Of a stretch of DNA of 64,000 nt, positions 1-10,175 are shown in pieces; within the stretch, counting starts at the first letter, position 1; every line of letters starts with the position of its first letter. Under the pieces are notes generated by a model that worked only from the letters and a program-made list of their open reading frames with translations, was not told the origin of the DNA and made no database searches. The DNA comes from Anaerolineales bacterium (lineage in GTDB: Bacteria; Chloroflexota; Anaerolineae; Anaerolineales; UBA4823): assembly GCA_020060465.1 (NCBI GenBank), contig JAGVAD010000012.1, positions 1 to 64,000 on the forward strand. The letters run 5' to 3'. The position numbers and the translations under genes were made by a program.

Positions 1-124
1 ATCTGATCTGATGCCGGGGGTGGTCGGAGCGGGTTCGTTCTGGAAGGCGATGACCGACTGGGTGTCGGGCGCAGCCGACCTGGATACCGTGCTGGCTGAA
101 ATCGACAAGTCCTGGCCGAAATAA
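1..124 (+). CDS. C-terminal end of an ABC sugar-binding protein (partial)
   Basis: The last 40 codons of a gene that begins before the window, stopping at TAA 122-124. The visible tail (FWKAMTDWVSG...DLDTVLAEIDKSWPK) has the tryptophan-containing amphipathic ending usual for extracellular solute-binding proteins of carbohydrate ABC transporters. Two sugar permease genes follow immediately, which supports the call. The protein would bind sugar outside the membrane and deliver it to the permeases. Only the tail can be judged, so substrate and anchoring are unknown. Confidence 0.7.
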   Translation, partial: SDLMPGVVGAGSFWKAMTDWVSGAADLDTVLAEIDKSWPK

Positions 125-140
125 GATGATGTAGTGAATT

Positions 141-172
141 GGGGCTGCCAGTGTGGATGAGCTGGCAGCCCC
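141..172 (+). promoter_or_regulatory. Intercistronic hairpin between binding-protein and permease genes
   Basis: A perfect 11-bp inverted repeat (141-151 with 162-172, loop 10 nt) in the 95-nt gap after the binding-protein stop. No U-run follows, so it is probably not a full terminator. Inferred role: protection of the binding-protein mRNA 3' end or partial attenuation, which gives an excess of binding protein over permease as in other sugar ABC operons. Confidence 0.55.
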
Positions 173-219
173 AGCTTCAATCATGGCATTGGCTCTCGAT
201 TAGATGAAAGGAGTCTACC

Positions 220-1410
220 ATGCAATACCTTGAGAGACGCGCAAGCATGGAACTCAGCCCGATCGCCCGTTTGGTGACGAACCTTCTGCGCATTGCTTTG
301 GCTGCGCTTATTCCTCTGATTGCTTTTTACATTCTCTACCAGGGCTTTTTGTTCTTGCGGGCTGGCAACGCGTCAAAGGGTGTGATCACCCTCATCGCGA
401 TTGTGTGGGGAGTTGGGGGCGTTGCTATCCTGTATTGGGTATTCAACTGGCTGGTGGAGCTGCTCCCTCTCTATTGGACGACGCGGCTTCAACCCTTTGT
501 CTTTGTTGGGCCGGCAATGGCAATCCTTGCCTGGTATCTGTTTCTGCCTTCGCTGCGCACGCTATGGATCAGCCTGTATGGCAAAGATGGCCCGCCTGGA
601 ATACCTTTAAGTCTGTTATTTTCATCGCCAAACGAGTTCATTGCCTTGCTGCGCGCTCAATTCGTCGGCTTGGGCAACTACATCGCCGTATTTACCGACC
701 GCCTGATGCGCGAGGCTTTCCGGAATAATATTTTCTTTTGGATCGGGGTCGCCACACCACTTACGGTAATCTTTGGCTTGCTGGTTGCTGTATTGGCTGA
801 TCGCAGCAAGTTCGAAAATTTTGCAAAGGCAATGGTTTTTATGCCCATGGCGATTTCGTTTGTTGGCGCGGGGGTGATCTGGAATTTTATTTATGAGGTC
901 AAACCGGTTGGGAGCCCTCAAATAGGATTGTTGAACGCCATCGTTGTTGGGTTGGGCGGTCAACCTCAAGCCTGGCCGGCGTACACCGCCATATCTCCCT
1001 GGAACAACCTGTTTCTGGTCATCATTGTGGTTTGGCTGCAAACCGGATATGCAATGGTGCTGTTCTCGGCGGCGTTGAAAGGCATCCCGGAGGAAATCAT
1101 TGAAGCTGCTCGAGTGGATGGGGCTAACGAGATGGAGGTATTTTTCCGCATCATGGTGCCTTCGATACGCGGCACGATCATCACCGTTACCACCACTGTG
1201 ATCATATTTACTTTGAAGATTTTCGATGTGGTGTGGGTGATGACGGGCGGCCAGTTTGGCACCGATGTGATTGCCACTCAGTTTTATCGGCAATCTTTCA
1301 TCGCCCGCAATTCGGGCTATGGCTCGGCAATCGCCATTGTCCTTTTGATTGCAGTCATTCCGGTGATGGTTTATAACCTGCGCAGATTTGGAGAACAGGA
1401 GGCGTTCTGA
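220..1410 (+). CDS. Carbohydrate ABC transporter permease, MalF-like
   Basis: Inner-membrane permease of a sugar ABC importer, 396 aa. About eight hydrophobic segments are visible: three before residue 120, the rest in the C-terminal half. The cytoplasmic EAA loop that contacts the ATPase starts near residue 295 (EAARVDGANEMEVFFRI) and is followed by a conserved proline. ATG 220 has an AAAGGAG box at 207-213; a second ATG at 247 lacks one. The gene overlaps the next permease by 1 nt (stop 1408-1410, ATG 1410), so the two are translationally coupled. No ATP-binding subunit is present in the window; importers of this family often share an MsmK-type ATPase encoded elsewhere. The substrate is not readable from sequence, but the GH13 enzymes downstream suggest an alpha-glucoside. 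Confidence 0.9.
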   Translation: MQYLERRASMELSPIARLVTNLLRIALAALIPLIAFYILYQGFLFLRAGNASKGVITLIAIVWGVGGVAILYWVFNWLVELLPLYWTTRLQPFVFVGPAMAILAWYLFLPSLRTLWISLYGKDGPPGIPLSLLFSSPNEFIALLRAQFVGLGNYIAVFTDRLMREAFRNNIFFWIGVATPLTVIFGLLVAVLADRSKFENFAKAMVFMPMAISFVGAGVIWNFIYEVKPVGSPQIGLLNAIVVGLGGQPQAWPAYTAISPWNNLFLVIIVVWLQTGYAMVLFSAALKGIPEEIIEAARVDGANEMEVFFRIMVPSIRGTIITVTTTVIIFTLKIFDVVWVMTGGQFGTDVIATQFYRQSFIARNSGYGSAIAIVLLIAVIPVMVYNLRRFGEQEAF

Positions 1411-2513
1411 TGAAAAGCTCGCGCGCCCAAAGAATTCGCGGTTTGTTACTGGTCAATGGCGTTTTGCTCCTCCTGGTGCTGATCTGGTTAATTCCAGTCG
1501 TCGGTTTGTTGGTCTCTTCTTTTCGCGATCGGTTTGATATTCAAACCACGCCGTGGTGGGCGATCCTCCCCCACCGCAAATGGGAGGTGGTTGAGAAGAT
1601 TGATCCGCGCGCCCAGGGGTTAGATGCCAGCGGGCCAATGACCATTAATGGGATTACAGCCACGTTCGAGGAATTGCGCGCTGGTGTCACCACACCGGAG
1701 GGTCAGCGTTTGCAGTGGATTGGCAATCGGCGGATTGGGACGATCGAAGTGCAGGACAAAGTCTGGACAGTGAGCTGGAAATTTACCCTGGATAACTACA
1801 AACAGGTGTTGCAAGGCAAGAGTTTTGTCTATACACGCGAAGATGGGACTGTGGTGACCATCCCAGGGGACAACTTTTATGGGGCCTTGTTGAACAGTAT
1901 CGCGGTGGCGCTTCCTTCAACTTTGATTCCCATTCTGATTGCCGCTTTTGCCGCCTACGGTTTTGCCTGGATGAATTTCCCTGGACGCCGCCTGATGTTC
2001 ATTCTCGTGGTTGCGCTTTTGGTTGTGCCGTTGCAGATTGCCCTGGTGCCTATTCTAAGGGATTACGCAAAGTTGAATCTGAATGGGACTTTCCTGGCAA
2101 TTTGGTTGGCGCATACCGGCTTTGGTCTGCCTCTGGCGACCTATTTGTTATTTAACTACATCAGCACATTGCCGCGCGAAACGCTGGAATCTGCCTTTAT
2201 TGATGGGGCGTCCCATTTCACCGTGTTCACCCGTTTGATCCTGCCTCTCTCAGTGCCTGCTTTGGCGTCATTTGCCATCTTCCAGTTCCTATGGGTTTGG
2301 AACGACTATCTGGTGGCGCTGATCTTCCTGGGCGGCGACCGGAATTTTCAGGTGGTGACCATGCGTTTGGCGGCTATCGTTGGCGACCGTGGTCAAGACT
2401 GGCATTTGCTCACCGCAGGTGCTTTTGTTACGATGGTGTTGCCATTGATTGTGTTCTTCTCATTGCAACGCTACTTCGTGCGCGGCTTGCTCGCCGGCTC
2501 CATCAAAGGCTGA
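1410..2513 (+). CDS. Carbohydrate ABC transporter permease, MalG-like, with enlarged external loop
   Basis: Second permease subunit, 367 aa. TM1 (about residues 10-32) is followed by an unusually long hydrophilic stretch of about 100 residues before the block of five further TM segments starting near residue 150. MalG proteins have a much shorter loop here. The EAA motif (ESAFIDGASHFTVFTRLILP) begins near residue 260. The start ATG 1410 overlaps the upstream stop by one base, with an AGGAGG box just before it inside the upstream gene. It should pair with the MalF-like subunit as the translocation pore. The loop, predicted outside the membrane, could dock the binding protein. Confidence 0.9.
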   Translation: MKSSRAQRIRGLLLVNGVLLLLVLIWLIPVVGLLVSSFRDRFDIQTTPWWAILPHRKWEVVEKIDPRAQGLDASGPMTINGITATFEELRAGVTTPEGQRLQWIGNRRIGTIEVQDKVWTVSWKFTLDNYKQVLQGKSFVYTREDGTVVTIPGDNFYGALLNSIAVALPSTLIPILIAAFAAYGFAWMNFPGRRLMFILVVALLVVPLQIALVPILRDYAKLNLNGTFLAIWLAHTGFGLPLATYLLFNYISTLPRETLESAFIDGASHFTVFTRLILPLSVPALASFAIFQFLWVWNDYLVALIFLGGDRNFQVVTMRLAAIVGDRGQDWHLLTAGAFVTMVLPLIVFFSLQRYFVRGLLAGSIKG

Positions 2514-2635
2514 TCCGTTCACCAAGCTTTTCGACGAGCGATTTTAGCCGCCCCATCTCTCGGCGGTCGTTTCCACCGCCGAATAGAACACGGCCATCCG
2601 TCTGGGCAGGGATGATTGGTAAGGTTTAACGCGTC

Positions 2636-3118
2636 ATGCATAAGCAAGACCATTCTTCCTTCGATTGGGCTTTCCTGTTCACCTGGATCATTTCCACCAG
2701 CATGGGGTGGATTGTTGGGGGATTTCTGATCGGCGGCGTATCCTTGATCGCCTCCGGAGTGGTCATTGGCGCGCTTCAATACTTCGTGCTTCAGCACCGG
2801 TTGCGTCAGCCGCGCAACTGGCTAATTGCCACCGTGCTGGGATGGGCGGTCGCCTCGCTGGTGCTCATCCTGTTGAACCCGGGTCAGTCGCAGTTTTTGA
2901 CTGGGGTGATCATCGGCGCCATCTCTGGCTTCGCTCAATGGTTGGTGCTGCGCCAGGAGATCTTCCTCTCTGGTTGGTGGATCATCGTCAATATTGTTGC
3001 CTGGACGAGCGGGCTGGCGTTCTTGCCTGGTTTTTTTTCAACCGGCGCAGTCGCCGGAGTGGTGACGGGTTTTGCGCTTGAATTGTTGTTGCGTTTCCCA
3101 AAAGTGGCAGCCCAATAG
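2636..3118 (+). CDS. Small multi-pass membrane protein, function unknown
   Basis: A 160-aa protein that is almost wholly hydrophobic, with about six short TM helices rich in Gly, Ile and Val, and Trp residues at the edges. No charged catalytic motif is visible. It lies between the permeases and the trehalose synthase on the same strand, 122 nt after the permease stop. No convincing ribosome-binding site precedes ATG 2636. I do not recognise the family. Gly-rich helices of this type occur in small integral proteins often seen near sugar or lipid genes, but no role can be assigned. Confidence 0.7.
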   Translation: MHKQDHSSFDWAFLFTWIISTSMGWIVGGFLIGGVSLIASGVVIGALQYFVLQHRLRQPRNWLIATVLGWAVASLVLILLNPGQSQFLTGVIIGAISGFAQWLVLRQEIFLSGWWIIVNIVAWTSGLAFLPGFFSTGAVAGVVTGFALELLLRFPKVAAQ

Positions 3119-3162
3119 CGCCCGGATTTGGTCGAAATTATTCCGCTAAAAAGTCGAACACG

Positions 3163-4827
3163 ATGGATCAAATACAACAAAGATCAATACCCAAAGATGA
3201 CCTCTGGTATAAAGATGCCATTTTTTATGAACTATATGTACGCGCTTTTCGCGATTCAAACGGCGACGGGCATGGCGATCTGCGCGGCGTGATCGAGAAG
3301 CTCGATTACCTGGAAGCGCTGGGGGTGAATTGTCTCTGGCTGCTGCCCATCTATCCATCGCCATTGCGCGATGATGGTTATGATATTGCAGACTATTACG
3401 GCGTTCTGCCGGAGTATGGCAATCTACAAGACTTTAAGGACCTGGTGGCTGCGGCCCACCAACGAAATATACGCGTCATCGCCGATCTGGTGCTAAACCA
3501 CACCTCAGATCAGCATCCCTGGTTCCAGGCAGCGCGTACGGATCGTTCCTCTCCGTATCGCAATTATTATGTCTGGAGCGACAGCGACCAAAAATATGCC
3601 CAGGCGCGCATCATTTTTCTGGATACCGAGAAGTCAAATTGGACCTGGGACGAAGTCGCCGGGCAGTATTATTGGCATCGTTTCTACTCGACGCAGCCAG
3701 ATTTGAATTATGACAATCCGGCGGTTCAAGAAGAGATGATGCGGGTGGCTAAATTTTGGCTGGATATGGGCATTGACGGCTTTCGCGCGGATGCTGTCCC
3801 TTATCTATTTGAGCGGGAAGGGACGAATTGCGAGAACCTGCCAGAGACACATGTTTATCTCAAGCGTTTACGGCGGTTTTTGGATGAAAACTATCCAGGG
3901 CGCGTCTTGTTATGTGAAGCCAACCAATGGCCGGAAGATGTACGCCCCTATTTTGGCGACGGCGACGAATTTCACATGGCTTTTCACTTCCCGGTCATGC
4001 CGCGCATTTTCATGGCGTTGCGCAAGGGCGACCGAACGCCGTTGGAATGGATCCTGGAACGCACGCCGCCCATCCCCAAGTCTTGTCAGTGGTGTACTTT
4101 CCTGCGCAACCACGACGAATTAACTTTGGAGATGGTGACTGAGGAGGAGCGGCAGTGGATGTGGCGAGAATATGCGCCAGAGCCGCGCATGCGTTTGAAC
4201 CTGGGAATCCGCCGCCGCCTGGCGCCGCTGCTGGATAACGACCGCCGTAAGATTGAGCTGGCGAATTCTTTGCTGTTTACTCTGCCTGGCTCGCCAATCA
4301 TTTATTACGGGGATGAGATCGGCATGGGCGATAACATCTGGCTGCCGGACCGCAATGGCGTGCGTACGCCCATGCAATGGAACGCTGAACAGAACGCGGG
4401 TTTTTCGAGCGCTGCGCAAGAGAAACTGTATGCACCGCTCATTCAGAGCGATGATTATCGGCCGGAGCGGGTGAACGTGGCTGCTCAGCGCGCCGATCCG
4501 ACCTCGCTTTGGAATGTCATTCGGCGCATGATTGCAACGCGAAAAGCGCACCGCGCTTTTGGATGGGGCGAGTTTGTCTGGGCGGATCTGGACCTGAATG
4601 GCGTGGCGGCTTATTGGCGCAGTTTCGGGGACGACCGACTGCTGATCGTTCAGAATTTGACGCCAGAAATGCAACTGGCGCGCCTGGTTTGGCCTGGCCT
4701 GGGTGATGGTTATGTGTATGATGCGATTCGCCCAGACGAAAGGAAACGCGTGCGGGCTGGCGAATTGTTTCTTGAATTGGCGCCATATCAATACGCCTGG
4801 CTGACGGATAATCGGGGCGGCGGGTAA
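3163..4827 (+). CDS. treS: Trehalose synthase / maltose alpha-D-glucosyltransferase (GH13)
   Basis: Interconverts maltose and trehalose; cytoplasmic, no signal peptide. 554 aa, the length of stand-alone TreS without a fused maltokinase. It starts with the [15 protein letters not shown] block typical of TreS. The GH13 regions are complete: [10 protein letters not shown] at 70, ADLVLNH at 107-113, nucleophile Asp210 in GFRADAV, acid/base Glu252 in LLCEAN, and transition-state Asp318 in FLRNHDE. The late motif [19 protein letters not shown] also fits TreS rather than plain alpha-glucosidase. ATG 3163 has no clear Shine-Dalgarno. It is followed 31 nt later by a LacI regulator and then amylosucrase. 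An oligo-1,6-glucosidase-like activity cannot be excluded without assay. Confidence 0.88.
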   Translation: MDQIQQRSIPKDDLWYKDAIFYELYVRAFRDSNGDGHGDLRGVIEKLDYLEALGVNCLWLLPIYPSPLRDDGYDIADYYGVLPEYGNLQDFKDLVAAAHQRNIRVIADLVLNHTSDQHPWFQAARTDRSSPYRNYYVWSDSDQKYAQARIIFLDTEKSNWTWDEVAGQYYWHRFYSTQPDLNYDNPAVQEEMMRVAKFWLDMGIDGFRADAVPYLFEREGTNCENLPETHVYLKRLRRFLDENYPGRVLLCEANQWPEDVRPYFGDGDEFHMAFHFPVMPRIFMALRKGDRTPLEWILERTPPIPKSCQWCTFLRNHDELTLEMVTEEERQWMWREYAPEPRMRLNLGIRRRLAPLLDNDRRKIELANSLLFTLPGSPIIYYGDEIGMGDNIWLPDRNGVRTPMQWNAEQNAGFSSAAQEKLYAPLIQSDDYRPERVNVAAQRADPTSLWNVIRRMIATRKAHRAFGWGEFVWADLDLNGVAAYWRSFGDDRLLIVQNLTPEMQLARLVWPGLGDGYVYDAIRPDERKRVRAGELFLELAPYQYAWLTDNRGGG

Positions 4828-4858
4828 AATAGCGTGGTTCGATAAGATGAGGTCTGGA

Positions 4859-5878
4859 ATGCCAAATGTGACGATTCGAGATGTCGCCAGGCGGGCGGGG
4901 GTGGGATTGGCGACGGTTTCGCGCGTGATCAATGGCAGCCCGTTGGTCAGCGAGGAAACGCGCCGCCGCGTTTTGCAGGTGATTGAAGAACTGGAGTTTG
5001 TGCCGAATCCCGCGGCGCGGCGATTATCAACCGGCAAGACATTAACGGTGGCGGTGATTGCGCCCTTTTTCACCCGTCCAGCTTTTATCGAGAGATTGCG
5101 CGGCATCCAGAACACATTGCTCGAGAGCGAATACGATCTGGATGTTTATAATGTGGAAACGGTGAAGCGCCGCGATGAATGTTTTCATGAGATTCCGAGA
5201 CGTGAGCGAGCGGATGGCGTCATTATCCTGTCGCTTTCGCCGCGGGATGAAGATATCCCCCTATTGGCGCGAGCGGAAACGCCCATCGTTTTGGTGGACG
5301 CTAACCATCCTTCCCTGTCTCAGCTTAATCGAGTCATCACGGATGATGTCCAGGGTGGGTTCAAGGCCACGCAATACTTGCTTAAACTGGGACACCGACG
5401 AATTGGCTTTATTGGCGATTGGTTGGAAAGCCCTTTCAACTTCACATCCAGCCGCGATCGTTTCCAGGGCTACCGTCAGGCGCTGGATTTGGCCGGGATG
5501 GCTTATCGGCCTGAGTATTTTGGACAGGGCGAGCATGGCCGTTATCCAGCGCAGCTACTGGCGGAGCAAATGCTCGCCCTGCCGGAACGGCCGACCGCCA
5601 TCTTCGCCGCCAGCGACACGCAGGCGATTGGAGTGATGCAAGCTGCGCGCAACGCAGGTATACAAGTTCCGCAAGACCTTTCAGTGATCGGGTACGATGA
5701 TATTGAGATCGCTGAGCTGTTGGGGTTAACTACGATTCGTCAGATGTTGTACGAATCGGGGCAGCGCGGCGTGGAGCTGTTGCTAGAATCGCTGGCTGGA
5801 TTCCACCGTGAACCGGTATGTGAGGTACTGCCGACCGAGTTGATTGAACGCAATACCACTGCGCCGCCGGGATCATAA
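4859..5878 (+). CDS. LacI-family transcriptional regulator
   Basis: Sugar-responsive repressor, 339 aa. An N-terminal LacI helix-turn-helix and hinge helix (TIRDVARRAGVGLATVSRVI, then NPAARRLSTGKT) precede a periplasmic-binding-protein-like effector domain to the C terminus (GYDDIEIAELL near residue 280). I chose ATG 4859, which has GAGG at 4849-4852; an in-frame ATG at 4847 has none. The gene sits between treS and amylosucrase on the same strand, so it likely controls this sugar island and the upstream transporter. No convincing LacI-type palindromic operator was found by eye. Effector unknown; maltose, sucrose or trehalose are the obvious candidates. Confidence 0.9.
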   Translation: MPNVTIRDVARRAGVGLATVSRVINGSPLVSEETRRRVLQVIEELEFVPNPAARRLSTGKTLTVAVIAPFFTRPAFIERLRGIQNTLLESEYDLDVYNVETVKRRDECFHEIPRRERADGVIILSLSPRDEDIPLLARAETPIVLVDANHPSLSQLNRVITDDVQGGFKATQYLLKLGHRRIGFIGDWLESPFNFTSSRDRFQGYRQALDLAGMAYRPEYFGQGEHGRYPAQLLAEQMLALPERPTAIFAASDTQAIGVMQAARNAGIQVPQDLSVIGYDDIEIAELLGLTTIRQMLYESGQRGVELLLESLAGFHREPVCEVLPTELIERNTTAPPGS

Positions 5879-5955
5879 AAATTTGACCTGGTTTTGCTCT
5901 GATGTATTCAACAAATCTTATAGCGTAATTATTGATCTCCCATCAAGGAGAGGTG

Positions 5956-5982
5956 ATGGAAGAGGCAAGCAGCGATGGATGA
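5956..5982 (+). CDS. Possible 8-codon upstream ORF overlapping the amylosucrase start
   Basis: ATG 5956 follows a strong AAGGAGAGG box (5945-5953) and encodes MEEASSDG before TGA 5980-5982. The amylosucrase ATG at 5975 lies inside it in another frame and has only a weak box of its own. Either ribosomes load here and re-initiate on amylosucrase (translational coupling), or the box serves ATG 5975 at a long distance. The sequence is certain; translation is inference. Confidence 0.3.
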   Translation: MEEASSDG

Positions 5983-7930
5983 ACTGGACAGGAAAATAAA
6001 CATTTCTCTTACTCGTCTCTTACCGCGGGTTAAAACATTCTATAAAACTCAAAAGAGGGCGCAGAAAAATGATTGGCCGATCTTTGAGGCGCGCCTCAAG
6101 CAGCATTTCCCGCGGCTTTTCGAGTTGTATTATCGCCTATATGCAGAACAATACGATTTTTTTTACCACCTCGAGGATTTACTGCTCACCCTGGCGCGCA
6201 TGTGGATCGCCCGGCCATTTGATCTTAAGGCCCTTGACCAGGAACGCGAGAGAAACCCGCTCTGGTTTCAGTCAAACGAGATGGTAGGTGGGGTATGTTA
6301 TGTGGATTTATTCGCCGGTGATCTCCAATCCTTGCGTCAGAAAATCCCCTATTTCAAAGAGTTAGGCTTGACTTATCTGCACCTGATGCCTTTGTTTCGC
6401 GTGCCGCAGGGGGAAAATGATGGTGGTTATGCGGTCAGCAGTTATCGAGAGGTCCGCCCCGACTTGGGGACGATGGAGGAGTTGGCTGCGCTGGCCGGCG
6501 ACCTGCGCCATCAGGGGATTAGCCTGGTGTTGGATCTGGTCTTCAATCACACTTCAGATGAGCATGAATGGGCATTGAAGGCGCTGGCTGGCGACCCGGA
6601 CTACCAGGAATATTATCGCATGTACCCAGATCGGCGAATGCCGGATGCCTATGAAGCACATTTGCGAGAGATCTTCCCTGACGAACATCCTGGGGCATTT
6701 TCCTATCGGCCTGAAATTGGTAAATGGGTATGGACCACCTTCCATTTTTATCAATGGGATTTGAATTACGCCAACCCGGTGGTGTTCAACCGTATGGTGG
6801 AGGAAATGCTCTTCCTGGCCAATGTTGGCGTGGAGGTGCTTCGCCTGGACGCGGTGGCATTTATCTGGAAACAATTGGGCACCAGTTGTGAAAATTTACC
6901 GGAGGCGCACACGCTCATTCAGGCGTTCAACGCCTGTGCTCGTATTGCGGCACCCGCGTTGCTGTTCAAATCGGAAGCCATTGTTCACCCTGACGAGGTG
7001 ATCAAGTATATCTCTCCCCAGGAATGCCAGCTATCATATAATCCCTTATTAATGGCGTTGTTGTGGAATTCTCTGGCGACGCGCGAGGTGCGCATGTTGG
7101 ATCAGGCGTTGCGGCAGCGTTTTCGCATCCCACCCGGCTGCTCCTGGGTGAATTATGTGCGCTGTCATGATGACATTGGTTGGACTTTTTCGGATGAAGA
7201 TGCTGCCCAGTTGAACATCAATGGGTTCGATCATCGTCGTTTTTTAAACGCATTTTATACCGGGCGTTTTCCGGGGAGTTTCGCGCGGGGCTTGCCTTTT
7301 CAGGAGAATCCTAAAACGGGGGATGCGCGTATTTCAGGCACCTGCGCCTCGTTAGCTGGTCTGGAAAAAGCATTGCGCGAAGAAACCGCTGCCGAAGTGG
7401 AACTTGCCATCCGGCGCATTTTGTTAATGCATGCCGTCATTATGACCGTAGGCGGCATCCCGCTGATCTACCTGGGCGATGAGATTGGCGCTCTCAATGA
7501 TTATCGTTATCGAGATGACCCAGCGAAAGCTGGCGATAGCCGTTGGGTGCATCGTCCATTCTCCGATTGGCAGGCTGTGGAGCGTCGCAAAGAACCGCAA
7601 AGCATTGAATGGCGCATCTTCCAGGGACTGCGTCGCTTGATTGAGTTGCGTCAGCGTACTGCGGCGTTTAGCGGCAATGAATTGCAGGTGATCGCCACGG
7701 ATAATGAGCACGTCTTGGGTTATTTGCGCATTGGCGATCATGGCCGGGCGTTGGTATTTGCGAATTTCAGCGAAAGCGAACAGCGCATTTCCGCCAATTT
7801 GCTTCGCCTCTATGGCCTGAGCTACGAGCTTAAGGACTTGATGAGCGGCCAGATATTTCATCTCCAGGATTTGATCCTGCCGCCCTATGATTTTCGGTGT
7901 TTTAGCGTACCAAATCCCGTCCGCCAGTGA
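5975..7930 (+). CDS. Amylosucrase (GH13 subfamily 4)
   Basis: Glucosyltransferase that builds alpha-1,4-glucan from sucrose and releases fructose. 651 aa, the usual length. The first 90 residues are the helical N-terminal domain of amylosucrases. Catalytic residues are present: nucleophile Asp292 (LRLDAVAF), acid/base Glu334 (FKSEAIVHP) and Asp399 in the amylosucrase motif HDDIGW. Their spacing (42 and 65 residues) equals that of the Neisseria polysaccharea enzyme (Asp286, Glu328, Asp393), which argues for amylosucrase over sucrose hydrolase or alpha-glucosidase. No signal peptide is visible, so it is probably cytoplasmic. It lies 96 nt after the LacI gene. Together with treS it suggests storage-glucan or compatible-solute metabolism from imported disaccharides. 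Confidence 0.9.
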   Translation: MDELDRKINISLTRLLPRVKTFYKTQKRAQKNDWPIFEARLKQHFPRLFELYYRLYAEQYDFFYHLEDLLLTLARMWIARPFDLKALDQERERNPLWFQSNEMVGGVCYVDLFAGDLQSLRQKIPYFKELGLTYLHLMPLFRVPQGENDGGYAVSSYREVRPDLGTMEELAALAGDLRHQGISLVLDLVFNHTSDEHEWALKALAGDPDYQEYYRMYPDRRMPDAYEAHLREIFPDEHPGAFSYRPEIGKWVWTTFHFYQWDLNYANPVVFNRMVEEMLFLANVGVEVLRLDAVAFIWKQLGTSCENLPEAHTLIQAFNACARIAAPALLFKSEAIVHPDEVIKYISPQECQLSYNPLLMALLWNSLATREVRMLDQALRQRFRIPPGCSWVNYVRCHDDIGWTFSDEDAAQLNINGFDHRRFLNAFYTGRFPGSFARGLPFQENPKTGDARISGTCASLAGLEKALREETAAEVELAIRRILLMHAVIMTVGGIPLIYLGDEIGALNDYRYRDDPAKAGDSRWVHRPFSDWQAVERRKEPQSIEWRIFQGLRRLIELRQRTAAFSGNELQVIATDNEHVLGYLRIGDHGRALVFANFSESEQRISANLLRLYGLSYELKDLMSGQIFHLQDLILPPYDFRCFSVPNPVRQ

Positions 7931-7993
7931 ACTGAGCTGCCAAAAGATGGGCAAAAAGTGACACATTACTCTCTCATTTAGGAAAAGCGTCCA

Positions 7994-8022
7994 TTGAAAA
8001 AAGACGTGAAACCTGTCACAAT
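7994..8022 (+). promoter_or_regulatory. Candidate sigma-70-type promoter for formate-THF ligase
   Basis: TTGAAA (7994-7999), a 17-nt spacer, then CACAAT (8017-8022), giving a transcript start about 70 nt before the gene. A second -10-like TATAAT at 8072-8077 has no -35 at the right distance. Confidence 0.4.
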
Positions 8023-8101
8023 AGGGGGAGTAGTAAAATCGTAATGAAAGGTCACCCGGTATAAACCGCCATATAATATCTCAATGAAAGGGCAAACAGA
8101 C

Positions 8102-10021
8102 ATGAGCAAGAGCGTTTCTATTGGACAGCGACAATTCATCCCTACGCCGATCCATTTGCGCCGTCCGGTGCCGTCGGATATTGAAATCGCCCAAGAAGCG
8201 AAATTGAAACCGATCATGCAAATCGCAGAAGAAATCGGGCTTCTCCCAGAAGAGCTGGAATTGCATGGCAATTACATCGCCAAGGTTCGTTTGGAAACGC
8301 TGGAGCGCCTGGCGGATGTGCCAAACGGCAAGTATATTGATGTGACTGCCATCACCCCCACACCATTGGGAGAGGGCAAGACGACCACCACGGTGGGTCT
8401 CAGCCAGGCGTTGGGCGCGCACCTGGGGAAGAGGGTGTTCACCTGCATTCGCCAGCCAAGCCAGGGGCCAACATTTGGCATTAAAGGTGGGGCGGCTGGC
8501 GGGGGTTACAGTCAGGTGGTCCCGATGGAGGATTTTAACCTGCATTTGACCGGCGATATTCATGCAATTACTGCGGCCAATAATTTATTAGCCGCGGCGA
8601 TTGACGCCCGCATGTTCCATGAAGCCAACCAACCGGATGACATTAAGTTGTTCAACCTTCTCTGCCCGGCGGATAAGCAAGGCAATCGCAGGTTCTCCCC
8701 GTCTATGCTGCGGCGGCTGAAGCGGCTGGGGATTGATAAGACTGACCCGAATGACTTGACGCCAGAGGAGAAAGCGCGCTTTGCTCGTCTGGATATTGAT
8801 CCCAACAGCATCACCTGGAGACGTGTGGTGGACACCAATGATCGTTTTCTGCGTGAAATCGAGATCGGTTTGGGACCAGAAGAAAAGGGCTTCACCCGCC
8901 GTACGGGTTTCGACATCACCGTAGCCAGCGAAATTATGGCGATTTTGGCGCTGACTTCCGATCTGGCTGATATGCGCGAACGGTTCAGCCGTATTGTGAT
9001 CGGCACCAACCGCAAGGGTGAAGCCATCACTGCGGAAGACCTGGGCGTCGCTGGCGCGATGACCGTTCTGATGAAGGATGCCATTAAACCTAACCTCATG
9101 CAAACGCTGGAAGGGACGCCGGTTTTCGTGCACGCCGGCCCGTTCGCCAACATCGCCCACGGCAACAGTTCCATCATTGCAGACCGGATTGCGTTGAAGC
9201 TGGCCGATTACGTGGTCACCGAATCGGGATTTGGCGCGGATATTGGCATGGAGAAGTTCTTTAACATCAAGTGCCGTTACTCTGGCTTGATCCCTAATGT
9301 GGTTGTTCTGGTGGCAACCGTGCGCGCCCTTAAGATGCACGGAGGCGGACCCAAGGTGGTTGCCGGTCGGCCTTTGGATGCAGCCTACACGGATGAAAAT
9401 CTGGATCTGCTGCGCGCTGGTCTGGGCAATATGCAGGTGCATATCAAGAATGCGCTGCGTTTTGGCATCCCGGTGGTGGTGGCGGTAAATTCCTTTGCCA
9501 CCGATACCCCGGCTGAAGTGGCGTTGGTGCGTCAGGCTGCGTTGGAAGCCGGCGCGGATGACGCCGTGGTCTCCACCCATTGGATGGATGGCGGCAAGGG
9601 TGCAGTCGCTTTGGCCGAGGCGGTGGTGAAGGCGGCTGAGAAACCCAGCAATTTCCGCTTCTTGTATGATCTGGATATGTCCATCAAGGAAAAAATCGAG
9701 ATCATTTGCAAAGAGATCTATGGCGCCGACGGCGTGGATTATCTCCCCGAGGCGGAGGCGAAAATCGAACTTTATACTCGCCTGGGCTTTGACAAGCTGC
9801 CGCTGTGCATGGCAAAAACCCACTTGAGCTTGAGCCATGAGCCAGATGTGAAGGGTGTGCCTAGGGGCTATCGCATTCCGATCCGCGATATTCGCGCTTC
9901 AGTGGGAGCGGGCTTCTTGTACCCATTGCTGGGCACCATGCGCACCATGCCCGGCCTGCCGACCCGCCCGGTGTTCTATGATGTGGACCTGGAGACTGGC
10001 CGCGTGGTAGGGTTGTTCTAA
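8102..10021 (+). CDS. fhs: Formate-tetrahydrofolate ligase, long eukaryote-like form
   Basis: ATP-dependent ligation of formate to tetrahydrofolate, giving 10-formyl-THF for purine synthesis or the Wood-Ljungdahl methyl branch. 639 aa; the usual bacterial enzyme is about 555. The P-loop is TPLGEGKT (87-94), followed by [15 protein letters not shown] and the family block [20 protein letters not shown]. The extra length includes a segment near residues 200-240 ([18 protein letters not shown]) that clostridial enzymes lack and that closely resembles the synthetase domain of eukaryotic C1-THF synthase, as I remember it. The C-terminal run [12 protein letters not shown] is intact. Start ATG 8102 has AAAGGG upstream; an in-frame ATG at 8084 lacks a site. 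The gene stands alone, with a terminator at 10040. Confidence 0.93.
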   Translation: MSKSVSIGQRQFIPTPIHLRRPVPSDIEIAQEAKLKPIMQIAEEIGLLPEELELHGNYIAKVRLETLERLADVPNGKYIDVTAITPTPLGEGKTTTTVGLSQALGAHLGKRVFTCIRQPSQGPTFGIKGGAAGGGYSQVVPMEDFNLHLTGDIHAITAANNLLAAAIDARMFHEANQPDDIKLFNLLCPADKQGNRRFSPSMLRRLKRLGIDKTDPNDLTPEEKARFARLDIDPNSITWRRVVDTNDRFLREIEIGLGPEEKGFTRRTGFDITVASEIMAILALTSDLADMRERFSRIVIGTNRKGEAITAEDLGVAGAMTVLMKDAIKPNLMQTLEGTPVFVHAGPFANIAHGNSSIIADRIALKLADYVVTESGFGADIGMEKFFNIKCRYSGLIPNVVVLVATVRALKMHGGGPKVVAGRPLDAAYTDENLDLLRAGLGNMQVHIKNALRFGIPVVVAVNSFATDTPAEVALVRQAALEAGADDAVVSTHWMDGGKGAVALAEAVVKAAEKPSNFRFLYDLDMSIKEKIEIICKEIYGADGVDYLPEAEAKIELYTRLGFDKLPLCMAKTHLSLSHEPDVKGVPRGYRIPIRDIRASVGAGFLYPLLGTMRTMPGLPTRPVFYDVDLETGRVVGLF

Positions 10022-10039
10022 TTCGACGACGATAGAAGC

Positions 10040-10074
10040 GCAGCCGGAAACCGCAGTTCCGGCTGCCTTTTATT
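10040..10074 (+). terminator. Rho-independent terminator of fhs
   Basis: Stem of 10 bp (10040-10049 with 10057-10066), loop 7 nt, followed by CTTTTATT. It begins 18 nt after the fhs stop. Confidence 0.85.
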
Positions 10075-10175
10075 AATTGCTTCTCAGCCGAGCGCCAATG
10101 AATCACAGGGCAAGCGTTGGTTGATCGTCATCTAAGCGTCAAGCAAACCCTTTCCCCCTGTGCTAAGATACTTTT

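Noticed and set aside
4120-5115. 331-codon minus-strand frame across treS and the LacI gene
   Set aside because: Shadow of two well-supported genes; its composition is unlike the neighbours.
8588-9838. Long open frame (416 codons) on the minus strand inside fhs
   Set aside because: It is the reverse shadow of a highly conserved gene, His/Gln-rich, with no start signal or known motif.
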